Below, piece by piece: positions 11,790 to 23,589 of a stretch of 64,000 nucleotides of DNA. The translations under genes were made by a program, and so were the position numbers. The notes under the pieces are model-generated. The model searched no databases. It saw only the letters and a program-made list of their open reading frames with translations, and had not been told where the DNA came from. The stretch spans positions 177,352 to 241,351 of the forward strand of contig MNCI01026912.1 in assembly GCA_015680685.1 (NCBI GenBank), read 5' to 3'. Positions within the stretch are counted from its first letter, which is position 1. Every line of letters starts with the position of its first letter. Origin of the DNA: Gnetum montanum. Lineage: Eukaryota > Streptophyta > Gnetopsida > Gnetales > Gnetaceae.

Positions 11790-12960
11790 TACATGGAAAT
11801 TAATAAAAATCTTGACAAGATATGTGTTGATGGATTAATACAATGGTGTATTCCAAAAGAAAATCAACAAAAAGTTATGCAAGATGTGCATGAAGGACCA
11901 TGTGGTGATCACTATGTTGGATAATGAAAAACACTAAAATCAATGATGGTAGGATTTTTTTGGCCTATCATATTTAAGGTTGCACATCGATTTGTTCAAT
12001 CTTATGAAAGATGCTAAAGAGATGGAGGACTAGCTACCAAAAACAAAGGACCACAACAATGGATACAACCATTGGAACCTTTTGATATTTGGAGAATTAA
12101 CTTTATGAGGCCCATCACACCAATGTCAAATGAGAAGACTTACATTATAATGATTGTTGATTATTATACTAAGTAGGTAGAAGTAGCTGCATTTAAGGAT
12201 TACACTACCATAACAGATGTAGAGTTCTTTCAATAATAAGTGGTGAATAGATTTGGAGTACCATGCATGTTAATATTAGATAATAGAACTCATTTCACTG
12301 GAGCTACATTTAAGAAGTTAATGCAACAACTTGGGGTCAACCATAAATTAACTATATCTTATCAACCCTAAGAAAATGGTCAAGCTAAAGTAACTAATAG
12401 AGAAATTATAAGAATATTAACTAGAACTATTAGTCGATATAGGAAGGAGTAGAGTACTAAACTTAATGATGCTCTATGAGCATATCTATCAACCTAAAAA
12501 CATATTATAGGTATTCATCACACAAATTAGTTTATGGAAATTTTTCTACTCTACTAATTCAAGCAGAATTAAATATCCTTGTAACTGTTAACACACTTGA
12601 CCTAGACTTAGACTTAGCTTAAAAAGAACAATTAATGAATCTTAAGCTCTTAAATAAAAAATGGTTAGTAGCTCAAATAAGTAATGAAATCTATGAGTGT
12701 TCCAAATGTAGACATGATGCCAAAATTAGACAAGTATCCAACAAGCTTAGAGATAAAGTCCTTTCTTATAACCGACATCATGTCCCACAAAAGACTAAGT
12801 TTCAAACCTTATGGAAAGGATCTTATATCATGCACACTACATATTAATCAACTACCAAGCAAATTTATCACCTAATGGATCCATAGAAGCTCATCCTTGT
12901 CAATATCCAATAGGTCAAATCATTTCATGATTTTTAGTACTCTCTGGACCATTCACCGCT
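11790..12960 (+). pseudogene. Element B integrase remnant
   Basis: The N-terminal part reads INKNLDKICVDGLIQWCIP, then GPCGDHYVG and a degenerate HHCC finger. The catalytic core reads WIQPLEPFDIWRINFM (12060), then LILDNRTHFTGATFKKLMQQ (12270) and VTNREIIRIL (12395). The second D and the E of the DDE triad are readable. The first D, normally in GIDFMGP, is read as N (RINFMRP). A C-terminal basic part continues toward 12950 with stops. It corresponds to 25300-26480 in element C. Confidence 0.8.
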
Positions 12961-15191
12961 TGTTTAATCTTTTAAATTTTCACCTTTGACAATAGTCGTG
13001 GGGATTTCAGTTGTGACACTTATGCATCAAGCCTTCTTTTTATACTTTTCACATTGTTTACCAATTTTTCATTCTTTGATATTTTTACCATTCTTTTATA
13101 CTTTTCACATTTCTCATTCTTTAATATCTTTCAAATTCTTTATATGTTTTTTTTATTCTTACCTATTTCTCATTTTTTATAATCTTTACTATTTTTCATG
13201 GACATATTTTTGTTGATTTTTCTAATAAATTGTAAAGGAATAAACGAGATGTAGTCAAACAATGAGAATTTTACCTTATATTATCAAATCCTTAAAGGAC
13301 CGATTGTATATACAGTAAGACCACATCATCCATCCACTTATTTACAATAATAAAAGGTTCTTACCATGGACATAATGACATTATTTTCACAATAAAACTA
13401 AGATAACTTGTGATCATTATGCTTAGACAAAAAAGTAAAGAACCAAGTAGGAATGAAAAGGGTGTGACATCAAGGGGATTTGTGGACTCTCTAAGGCTAC
13501 TAGTATATATCTTATCCTACTATTAACTTTTACTGTCTACTTGAGTTGTAATGAAAAATGAAAGTATGTTCTAAAATAACTACTACTTTACCATGTCAGT
13601 AGAAACACATATTACCCATGCTTGAAGGTAGTCCTCTAGTAAGGTTGATACAGTAATGATCTAATAAATTCAAATAATAAAAATTTCTAGGGGTTTCACT
13701 GGAAAGATGTGTTACCCATGCCTGAAGGCACTCCTCTATCCAATGGCCAATTCTCCTTTAAAATAAACTATTTTGTTAATAAATAACCTCCTTGTACTTC
13801 ATTGCTAAGTGTTAAGATTTCTTACAGTTGTGATAGTCTTATGGTTATTAGTTTTAAGATGATACAATGTGATGTCACTCATAAGTGGTATGGACTTGGT
13901 TCGGATCTTGGATGGAAGGGCTAATGATCCTCTTGACCATTCATTACACATCAAATTCATTATGCCTATGGTAAGATATCTCACAACCCATTTTCTACAA
14001 TCCCTAATACTACCATTCCATCTCACTATTATAGATAATCATAATTTAATGGTTTTGTACAATATAGTGTATTTTCTTATTAAGGCAATACTAATATGTA
14101 TGTTTTGGATTACATTCAACTCCTTAATGGCCTATGGATACTTGTAGTTGTGGTTATACAAGAGCATTAAGGGTAAGAGCCTACTTTGAAGAGGATCCAC
14201 TTGTATAACTCTTGTGGTTCATACCTGATGATCGATTCCACATCATCTTGTCTATCCAAAACACTTATACAATCATTATTATTTCCCTAAATACTCATTT
14301 CCATTCATATGTTTGACATTTTTAACCAACCATCTCCTAAAAAGATTAATTAACTTACCTTGCCCAAACTCCTTCTTTCACATACTTTCAATGATTAATT
14401 CCTATATTCTAAGCATTACCTATGATCCAAAATCCTTTAGACTATCTCTATACCTTCTAGACTATCTATTTTATTCAATTTTTCTATCAAAAATTGCATA
14501 AACCTTTGAGAATTTCAATGGTGATATCATAGATATGATACATTAGCCCTCGAGATATCATATTCATGATGTCATATCCACGATATATTCCTAATAAAAA
14601 CCTATATATATGCATGAGGTATTAGGAAATTTTTTCATTCTCTCATCTCACACCTAGGGAGTTCATGTTGTTTTTCTAACCTCCAGATTTCAAAGAGCCA
14701 TATCTTCCTCATCGCATGTCTAATTTCAGCCATTCTTATTTCCTTTTGCTCACAAAGTGATCAACTTAGTCATGGGGGAGGAAACTGTGCATGGTTTTTG
14801 CAAATTGCATCAAATTTTTCTAATGCCTAGAAGAACAAAGTAAGGGTAAAAATAATAAGAAATATATTCTAACCTAATATGAGCTAGTAAACCTAATGAT
14901 TCTTCCAAAATAACCATTTGAACACATTTTCGATAAGAAAATAACAATTGTGATAGGTCATCCAAGATAAATTTGTTTGCAATCATTAGAAAATTATTCA
15001 ACTAAGGCGTTTTTAGTGTAAAAGGTTTTATCTAAGTTACAAATTTTTCTAACTTTGCATCCTCAATTTAAAACTAAAATTGATAATAATGAATGATTTT
15101 AAGCAAAACTCAAAAACTTGAGGAAGGATTATGAACTGTTAGAGATTTTTTTGAATTATTTAGGTAATCTTAAAATTCTTTATGATTACAA
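12961..15191 (+). other. Spacer between pol and the third ORF of element B
   Basis: No gene is recognisable here. From 13015 to 13215 the plus strand is strongly pyrimidine-rich, with many ttt and ctttt runs. Around 14522-14615 there are gatatcat-type palindromic pieces and cctatatata (14601-14610), which resemble the promoter part of the LTRs of this group. A purine tract (atgggggagg) lies at 14773-14782. Element C has an equivalent spacer at 26485-28460. Confidence 0.55.
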
Positions 15192-15898
15192 ATGCCTCCT
15201 AAGAGACCTGAAGCAAGAGGATTATCACAACTAAGGGGGAAAAGACCTAGAGGAAGAGGTAGAGGTAGAGGACAAGATGAAGAAGAAACTCTACATAAGG
15301 AGCAAGAGGCTTACTTTTACAGCATCCATCAACCCATACCTGATAGGGTGATCTATGCAAGTAAAAGCTAATGCACCACCTACTCCAGAATAAGGACAAT
15401 GCCTCACGCTCTCAAATGAGTGTTTACAAGCCATTCAATAGAAGCCCATTATGGTCACTATCATAGTGGAGTTAAATTTTGGACCATTTATGGAGTTTAC
15501 ACCTATTGAAGTCCATGAACAGCTACAAAACTCTCCTTTACAATCCACTATTTCCAGCAATGATTAATGATACTTGAAAAAAGTTTTTCAGTTTTAGAAG
15601 AATAAACACAATGATGCTATTGTAAAAATTAAGGAAGTCCCAATGTTGTACTCAATAGAAGCAATATCAAAAGTACTAAATATTCCAAATGTTGGAGCCA
15701 ATATTGCTCAAATATCTACAAGGTCTGACACCAAGGCAAGAAACTTATGGCTATAGAGGACCTATGGAATCAATGAGGAGTATAGTAGATTGTCCATGAT
15801 TGAGAAGATTTATTTCAAGATTAGAACATATCATATATTCCCAGAAAAAAAATTAATTGAATTTCCACCTATGTCACCAAATGAAGCATCTTCCTAAT

Positions 15899-16721
15899 TG
15901 ATGAGTGGCGAGGTACCCCTACACTCCACCATACGAATACGAGCGTGCACGCGCGATCCGGTCGAACTCCGCAGACTAAATGCCTTAACGCCACAAGAAA
16001 CACTTGGGGTTAATCGTTCGTTGTCTTCCCAGGCTTGCTTGTATGTGTCACGGTGTATGGTTAAGCAAGTCTGNNNNNNNNNNNNNNNNNNNNNNNNNNN
16101 NNNNNNNNNNNNNNNNNNNNNNNNNNNNNNNNNNNNNNNNNNNNNNNNNNNNNNNNNNNNNNNNNNNNNNNNNNNNNNNNNNNNNNNNNNNNNNNNNNNN
16201 NNNNNNNNNNNNNNNNNNNNNNNNNNNNNNNNNNNNNNNNNNNNNNNNNNNNNNNNNNNNNNNNNNNNNNNNNNNNNNNNNNNNNNNNNNNNNNNNNNNN
16301 NNNNNNNNNNNNNNNNNNNNNNNNNNNNNNNNNNNNNNNNNNNNNNNNNNNNNNNNNNNNNNNNNNNNNNNNNNNNNNNNNNNNNNNNNNNNNNNNNNNN
16401 NNNNNNNNNNNNNNNNNNNNNNNNNNNNNNNNNNNNNNNNNNNNNNNNNNNNNNNNNNNNNNNNNNNNNNNNNNNNNNNNNNNNNNNNNNNNNNNNNNNN
16501 NNNNNNNNNNNNNNNNNNNNNNNNNNNNNNNNNNNNNNNNNNNNNNNNNNNNNNNNNNNNNNNNNNNNNNNNNNNNNNNNNNNNNNNNNNNNNNNNNNNN
16601 NNNNNNNNNNNNNNNNNNNNNNNNNNNNNNNNNNNNNNNNNNNNNNGGGACGCGATATCGCGTACGCGATATCGCAGGGTAAGATGCGATATCGCGGCCC
16701 AGTGCAAGTCGCGTCTCATCA
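15899..16721 (-). repeat. Family A LTR (copy 2, minus), holding an assembly gap
   Basis: The sequence starts TGATGAGTGG and ends CTCATCA, with a perfect 5-bp TSD, CTAAT, at 15894-15898 and 16722-16726. It interrupts the third ORF of element B. Of the four family A copies, this one keeps CpG sites best: the block at 16647-16700 still has intact gcgatatcgc repeats around gtac, forming a 24-bp perfect palindrome (16651-16674). It is therefore probably the youngest insertion here. An N run fills 16074-16646. Its length fits a solo LTR, but a complete element with collapsed internal sequence cannot be excluded. Confidence 0.85.
16074..16646. other. Assembly gap (573 N)
   Basis: 573 undetermined bases lie wholly inside the family A LTR. 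The sequence on both sides belongs to that LTR, so the gap most likely comes from repeat collapse or unresolved assembly. Confidence 0.95.
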
Positions 16722-19009
16722 CTAATGGAGAAATTCTATGTCAATATTGCCCATCTACTATTTTTAAAAATACAAAGAATATTTAAGGAGGAGAAGACAG
16801 AGAAACCTACTTTGCCATTTCCTTGTCTCATCAAAAGATAGTGCTGACAGGAAGGAATTTTGAACTATAGTAATGATGTTCTCTGCAAGGTCCAAAATAC
16901 CTCATATGTTGAAATCTCTAAATGAGTGTCACTAAAGAAGGACCAAGTTGAGAAGCCAACAAGTAGTAAGTGAGTAACAGGATCCACACTAGCAAGAAAC
17001 ATCCTAACTATAGGAATGGAACAAGCAGGACCTAGTGGATCAACACCAGCTATAGATAGACCAAGACAAAGTGCTCCATATGCACAACATGATTACAGAC
17101 CCTCAATGAGTCATTTACAATATATAGTTGAAACCATAAGTTGGGGAAGCCATGAAGTCTCAAGCATGTACAGAGTACGAGACAAACCCAACAAGCCTCC
17201 TATATCAACAAGACCTACAAGTAGTCAAGTATCTTTTCAGGTAAGAGAAGATGAAGATTGGACACAACAGATTTTGGGGAATGCTGCAGCTTTCCAAGTA
17301 ATGCTGAAAACAAGAGAAGAAGCCAAAATGATGGTAATGCAACATCAAGATGTAGTAGAAGTAACAAAGGTCATGAAAAACCGCATTAAAGAATCCTTTA
17401 ATATTTTTGTCGTGCCACAAGTTGATATTATTCAAACAAAAGATGTAGAAACTATAGCCAAAACATCAATGGCCCTCACAAAAGATGAAGATGTATTAGA
17501 AAGACTACTATAGACAAGATAAGTTATGAAAAACCTCTTTAATATTCCCAATGATATCACTACAGTCCAATCAAAATTAATTTCAACAAAGGATAAAACG
17601 ATCATGACAAAAACTAGGATGCAACATGCTGAAAACAAAGTGAAAAGGTTACAAGAGGAATTAACCACACTGAAAGCAGAATGATAAGACCTTACATGAC
17701 ACATTCTGCCTAACTAGTATGATTTAGAAATGAACAAATTGGCCAATTGATGGCCAAATATACTTAAATGGATATGAAAAAGAAGAAGGTAGTATGAAAT
17801 GCTTCCATGGAAAATGTCCAAACATACGACCATGCCAAAGCTCTAACTACATTATAGGAGGAGATTAAGCGAATTGCTGTTAAAAACATGAGGTTGATAG
17901 ATATAGAAAAACAAAAAATGTACTTGAAGAAAGTATTCATCAGCTAAGAGAACAATTTGTCAATGTCAACCTTAACATTAAACAATTGATCCAAGAAAAT
18001 AGAGCCATATCAATGGAGGAAGTTTGCACTATACAATAGAAATTAGCAATTGAAATCAACATGTGGTAAAATGAGGCCAAAAAACATGAACGACTGAAAG
18101 AGCATTTTAGAGACTAAGTGGGCATTTATAAAAAAATAAATGAAAAAGAGATCTAGATGACCAAAGCTAGAATTAATTCCATTATAGCACAAACACCTAA
18201 TTGGCAGCCCATCTTGGATAGCTTTACCCACATACATCAAGCCGAAGTGAAGAACAAAGACCTACAGATTGAAGATTTGATAGAATACATGGGTTTAGCA
18301 AATCTCTAATATGCTAACTTGGCCATGTTGATAGTAGGTAGATCCAAAACAAAATTGGAGCAGCAAGTGGCTACAATTTACTTAATGTATGAAAAAGAGT
18401 TTATGGATAGAAAAGATTCCTAACTAAAGCTTCACATAGCAAACTCATAACTCCAAGTAGTAAAAGCTAGCTATTAGGACCAGAAGGATATAGTAGCAAA
18501 CCTGGCCAGGAGGATGATAGATTATCAAGAACTGAAGAAAGTGACCAAAGCCTTTGAAGAAAAACAAATGTAGTGTGCAGCATGGTATATTAAAGCAAAC
18601 AAAATGTTCCCACAACTACCATGTTCTTGGGAAGTACTAACTTTATCTAACATCACTAAATTTTCCTAGATGGTGCATGATCTAAGATTAGAAGAAGAAA
18701 AACTCAGGCCATTACTAAACATATACACATTTCAGAAGCCTGATGATAAAGGAAGAAGCCAATGGAGGAGCCACCACCACATAGAACATAAAGAATACTA
18801 TAACGAGCTTTATTTTGTTTTATCTTATTTTTTTCATCTATGTTAATCATGCATAGCATGATAATTTTGTAACATCACTTGATCCATAATGCGACATTCC
18901 TCATAGAGTCAGTCATGTATATATGTGTGGTAATATCAAGGTCTATATAACCCCACAAATTTATAAAGAACTCTATTCTCCTTTTTGTTTTAACTCAAGG
19001 ATGAGTTTT

Positions 19010-19027
19010 CAATCAATCATGGAGATA
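19010..19027 (+). promoter_or_regulatory. Polypurine-like tract before the 3' LTR of element B
   Basis: The sequence caatcatggagata directly precedes the LTR start TGATAAAAC at 19028. It matches caatcatgggggta in element C in the same place. This is where plus-strand DNA synthesis would be primed. Confidence 0.6.
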
Positions 19028-19335
19028 TGATAAAACAAGTTACTATGTAAGTCTACAATATTGTAGCTCTACATACGTCATCATTGATGGAATGTAATTG
19101 GCCATGAACATACCTATAAATACCAATCCACCATTGCATCGAAACTACTTCTCTTTCCCAGCCCTTAGTGACATTCTTGCAATTTATTTTTGTAGATTTA
19201 GAGTTAGAGTAAATGCCCATAGTTTGGTGAATTACAATTGTATAGAATCTTTATTTGAATGGATTTTTCTTGGATACAATTCATGAATGATAATAAAGAT
19301 TGAAATTGTTCTTCACCATTACAGCATATTACTTA

Positions 19336-20180
19336 TGATGATGTGTCTTCCTTGGGGTGTGTTGATGGGATGTCATTGATGCAATCTTGTCGATGCGTGA
19401 TTTGACGTGTTGACGTGACCCCATCAACGCAGTGTCTTGTCTTACCTATAAACACACATTCAATAGCCACATTTATGGCATCCATTATTTAGTATCCTAG
19501 TGAAGCTCTTACATGTTGTTCATCTAAAAGTTAGAATATTTTCTAAGTGTTCGCACTAGGAGTGAGAAGTGTACAAATCTTTATTCAAGCCCTCATATAC
19601 CTAAGTACCTTAGTGTGAATGACAATAAAGATGAGCTTTCTTCATAAACCTTGTAGCACTTGGAATTAGTTTAATGTTTACTAAATGCATTTATTATTCA
19701 TGTAATTTACTTTGATAGATTTAACTAATTAATTCATAGTGATTAATTAATGCACATAAGTACAACCATTTCGAGCATACGTTAACGTTTGGTAATCCTA
19801 GTAGCGCTTAATGCTTGGTAATCTAGTAACATTACAACATGGTTTAAGATGTGTATAGTAAATGGGAATAGATGCTTATGTTAGGGCTAGTTATGATACT
19901 AGTTAGTTATTAGATTAATTAAACATTTAATAATGTTATTTCTAGCACTTAGGAAATTTAAGTAATAAATATAAAATGATAAAAATCATATGCCTTAGTT
20001 ACACTTAATCATGTACTTGCACTTTACAAGTGGAACTAAGATGACAACAATCACATTCATTAGATTCATTACATAGACCTAGTGTACTTAGAGAGCTAAA
20101 GTCTACAAAATTTGACCGAATCGCTTAATAAACACTAGTAATTTGTATGGTTAGGTGGAGGGACTACTAGCTGCTCATCA
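19336..20180 (+). repeat. 5' LTR of element C
   Basis: The LTR is 845 bp, TGATGATGTG to CTGCTCATCA. A cctataaacac TATA-like motif lies near 19446 and acaataaagatg near 19629. Its first part (U3) is unlike those of families A and B, but its second part, from about tagaatattttctaagtgt (19510), is clearly related to them. Confidence 0.95.
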
Positions 20181-20199
20181 TTGGCATCATTGCCAAGGA
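20181..20199 (+). promoter_or_regulatory. Primer-binding site of element C (tRNA-Asp-like)
   Basis: ttggcatcattgccaagga directly follows the LTR. It differs from the expected tRNA-Asp complement of Athila-type elements mainly by transitions. Confidence 0.8.
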
Positions 20200-20332
20200 C
20201 TTTAGTTAGCTATGTGCACTATCTAGGAGTTAATGAAATTATTCAATGATGTTGTAACAAACCCAAAAGTTAACATCATGAAGAAAAATAATAATAACAA
20301 CAAGAGCACATTTTTTTTCTTCTAATCTAATA

Positions 20333-22960
20333 TGGCTTTTTCTCACAGGGGAGATTCTCCACCACCATACGAAGGTAGATCCAATCAAAAAAGGCATGAA
20401 GGATCAAAACCACCAGTGCCCTAATAATGCAAAGTGCCATGTACTCATCCCATTGAGTATGTGCTAGACTTTACCTTCATCCTAGATTAGGATGAATAGC
20501 TACAATGAAGGGACATGGAGGGCAACATTATGTTGTCACCCGATTGATCAATTCCTACGATGTTGCTCTAAACTCTCATGAAATTGGGCATCTAGGGGCT
20601 CAATGCTAAATACATTTTGTAGGACCATGACTATCAAGATTATCATCCCACTAAGATATAATGCAAGAAATATTGGTAATAGGAGATGTGCTATGAGGCA
20701 TCAAATGGAAAATAGTTCACAAACCTCTTATTCCTACTTGGATAAAAGGAAGGTGAGGATCCCTTCTCTAGGGGAAGGTTCTCAAAACACTAACTTTCCT
20801 CCCTTCTTTGATGAAGAAGGCCCTAACCAAAATTTATAGTCCACTATAAACAATCTTGGTTCAAGAAAGAAAAAGTCCCATGATCATGGAGGCTCCAAAG
20901 GAGGAAGTCAAGGTAGGAACCAGGACAATCACCAAGATAAAGATAGACATGGTGAACATGGTTGTGACCTAAGAAGAGGGAGTAGCAAGCATCATGCTAG
21001 TGCTGAATCTCTTTCCTCTTCACCTTCAACATCCTTATCTTCTTCCTCCTCTTGTTATGACTAAAGCTACAAAGGACGTGATAGTGATGGAGGTGACCAA
21101 CGGGATAGAGATGATCACAGGGCCCATCAGAATAGTAGAGACTAGAAGCATGGGTAATTAAGGAAGGCCCACCACCATGAATGAAGGGGTAGCAAAGGAC
21201 ATCATAGGCATCATGACCATCATAGGTGTTATGACTATGATGAGCCTTTTCTTGTGACAAGAATCATGTTAAATATTGCCGAGGTTGTGAGAATTCTAAT
21301 GAGGCATGTCAAAGACAATAGAATTAAAGGGTTGGATATGAACAATATCCTTAGGTTTGAAGGGGGATATAAATCAGATCCATAGAATCATCTTCAAGCC
21401 TTTCACAATGCCTATGCCTTGTAGAACATTGAAAATAAATGGTAAAGACTAAAGTTGTTCCCAAGGATACTCATTAAGGAGGCTGAAAGCTATTACCAGT
21501 TCTTGGAACTATAATCAATTAGATGATGGAGTACGATGCTTGAACTATTCAATGACAAGTATTAGACATACTCCCAAGTGTCCAATCTCAGGAAGTAGAT
21601 CCAAGGATGAAGACAAGGAATACATGAAACCTTAGATGTGGCCATGGGAAAATATTACTCTCTATTTCATAGGTGCCTAGGCCATGGCTTTTCTCAAAGG
21701 GAGAAACTCTACCATATCATAGATGAGCTTCAAACAAAAATGAGAAGAAATCTTGGGGTCTATGCCCAAGGGAGACTTTCAAAACTAATATTTCATTAGA
21801 TCCAAAGGCTAATTGAGTAGGTTTCCAAAGAAGAACATGAGTTGAGGAAGAGAGAAAGTATGGAAGAGTACAACTGGGATCCTTCCATCCAAACTAAGGA
21901 AGCCCGATTTTGTGACGAGGAGGAGGAGGCACTACTTGATGAAGTGGTGTAATGTAAAGCCTTTCCAATTCAAAAATCTATTTTTGAAATATCAACCAAG
22001 GCAGAGAAAATGTGGGATTCTTTAGATGAGAGGTTCCAAGCTACTCTCAAAATTATAGAAGAGTCCAAAGAGCAAAGTAGTAATCATGATCACAGAGAAT
22101 GAAAGAAGCTGAATGTGTCCATCAAAGGAGTAACGACAAAGCTACTGCCATTGAGGAGGTTGCAGAATCTGAATTAGATGGTGGATGTCACATTTGCGAA
22201 TACAAACATCCTAAGGGATGTTGTCCAATTATGTCACACTTAAAAGAATCTAGAATGTACACACTAAATCCTAGATTGACAAAAAGGCAAGCATCCAGAA
22301 GCTTGCCTTATCCTAAAGGCAACTACAGGTAGTTCCACCAACAACAAGCTTACTATTTGAGTGGAGCTCTACCCCAACCTTATGAGCAGTACCAATAATG
22401 GCATCACCCATAGTCGTGGGAGATGCCACTACCAAGGTAGCAGTACCCTTACCAATAGCCAGATCCATATGGGCACTATGTTCAACAACCAATATCTTTA
22501 CATGAAAATTTTAGTTATACACTTTCCAACATCACTACCACCCTCTTGAATACTACAGAGCTCAATCTCCAAGAGGGGAATCCCCATATCCATCCTACCC
22601 TTCTCATCCTTCTGCACCTATACCTCCACCCTCAACTTAATTACCTCTAGCTCCATCTATGCAAGGTGAAATATCTACCCTACCACAACAAAGAAATCCC
22701 ACAAGGACTCTTAATTTATAGCCTACTTTCTAGTTGAATGGTTTGAAAAGTAAACCCTGAAAAAGACCTTTCTTCCAAACTAATAGTTCTTTTAATCCCT
22801 CACAAACACCTACGATTGATGACCCTGCTTCTTCCCCATCCTCTACTACATCATTTGAGAATCTTTCAAACCAAATGCCTCCTAAGGTCCACACTATAAT
22901 GTTGACCCATCTCGTCATGAATTAGATTTAAGGTTGGACACCTTCCCAAGAAAAGATCTA
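20333..22960 (+). pseudogene. Element C gag remnant
   Basis: The start is ATG at 20333 (MAFSHRGDSPPPYEGRS). A D/H/R/S-rich low-complexity stretch lies at 20870-21250. The gag core is visible at about 21330-21500: LRFEGGYKSDP, LQAFHNAYAL, LKLFPRILIKEAESYYQFLE. This fits the conserved retrotransposon gag pattern of an aromatic-rich helix followed by LFP and A..Y. Further on come KEEHELRKRESMEEYN (21822-21869) and a zinc-knuckle-like CHICEYKHPKGCCP (about 22188-22230). The tail is rich in P, Q and Y (22330-22700). In-frame stops, often TAG or TGA where glutamine, arginine or tryptophan is expected, break it. It would form the capsid and bind RNA. Confidence 0.75.
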
Positions 22961-22983
22961 ATGCTAAGCATCCCCTAATTTAT

Positions 22984-23500
22984 TTGCAAATCATTGAGAA
23001 TGAGCCTTGCAAGGCTCTTTTGGACTTAGATTCTGGTGTGAATTTGATCTCCCATGAAATGTAAAAAACCTGGAACCTACCTCCACTCAAGAAGAGCAAC
23101 ATTCATCTTGAGTTGGTAAATCAGTCCATTACTATTTCCTTGGGACTAGTGGAGGACATTATGACCACCGTCTATGGGTGATCCTATCCTACTAACTTCT
23201 TGGTGATTCATGTAGATAACTACAAAGGGGACTTTCCAATCATCATGGGAAGGGCTTGGTTGAGCACAATAGATGCATGGTTGTGAATCAAAGACTTCTC
23301 CTTGGAAATTTTTAAGGAAAATGAAATTGAAAAGATCAAGAAGAAGTGCATTCCATGCATCGCATACAGTGACATAGGGTGCAACTGTGTGAAGAAATTA
23401 TGAATCATGAAAAACACATTTATCACAGCATGCAGACAATGTGCCAATGTGACAAAAATCCAAAGGTGCTTGTATATAGTAGCCACAAAATAGTAGGACA
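22984..23500 (+). pseudogene. Element C aspartic protease remnant
   Basis: The translation reads EPCKALLDLDSGVNLISHEM (about 23008-23067), then KTWNLPPLKKSN and later PIIMGRAWLSTIDAWL (about 23237-23285). LDLDSGVNLI stands where Athila proteases have DLGASINLM. The later segment fits the usual ILGRPFL-like second protease motif. It lies between gag and RT, as expected in a Ty3/gypsy polyprotein. Stops after HEM and later make it non-functional. Confidence 0.75.
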
Positions 23501-23589
23501 CCTAGTGGTTGATAGTTAATGCAAAATGCAATTCAACAATATGCATGGAACCAACTAAGAGCCTTATGAATGCATACATTAAAGGCATG

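Larger units (their letters stand above)
15192..18791 (+). pseudogene. Element B third ORF: PFPCLI domain plus long coiled coil (broken)
   Basis: The start is ATG at 15192 with a basic N-terminus (MPPKRPEARGLSQLRGKRP, then an RGRGRGRG run). An N-terminal domain follows: MLYSIEAISKVLNIPNVGA (about 15650-15710) and SRLSMIEKIYFKIRTYHIFP (15790-15845). After the family A LTR comes a PFPCLIKR-like segment (about 16815). Next is a Q/P-rich stretch (17016 on, MEQAGPSGSTP). A long heptad-like helical part runs to about 18600, e.g. LEESIHQLREQFVNVNLNIK and LANLxYANLAMLIVGRSK. It ends with a FPQLPCSWEV motif (about 18610) and PMEEPPPHRT. It aligns along most of its length with 28461-31303 in element C. 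The domain resembles the 'putative plant transposon protein' domain of plant Ty3/gypsy ORFs; function is unknown. No membrane segment is seen, unlike a classical env. Confidence 0.65.

Noticed and set aside
120-16700. The regularly repeated gatatcg words as a CRISPR array
   Set aside because: They are palindromes inside LTR U3 parts, with no spacer-repeat periodicity, in a plant-type genome.
15898-16786. Long ORFs of 224-275 codons across the N gap on both strands
   Set aside because: They exist only because undetermined bases cannot be stops. Both sides are LTR sequence, not coding.
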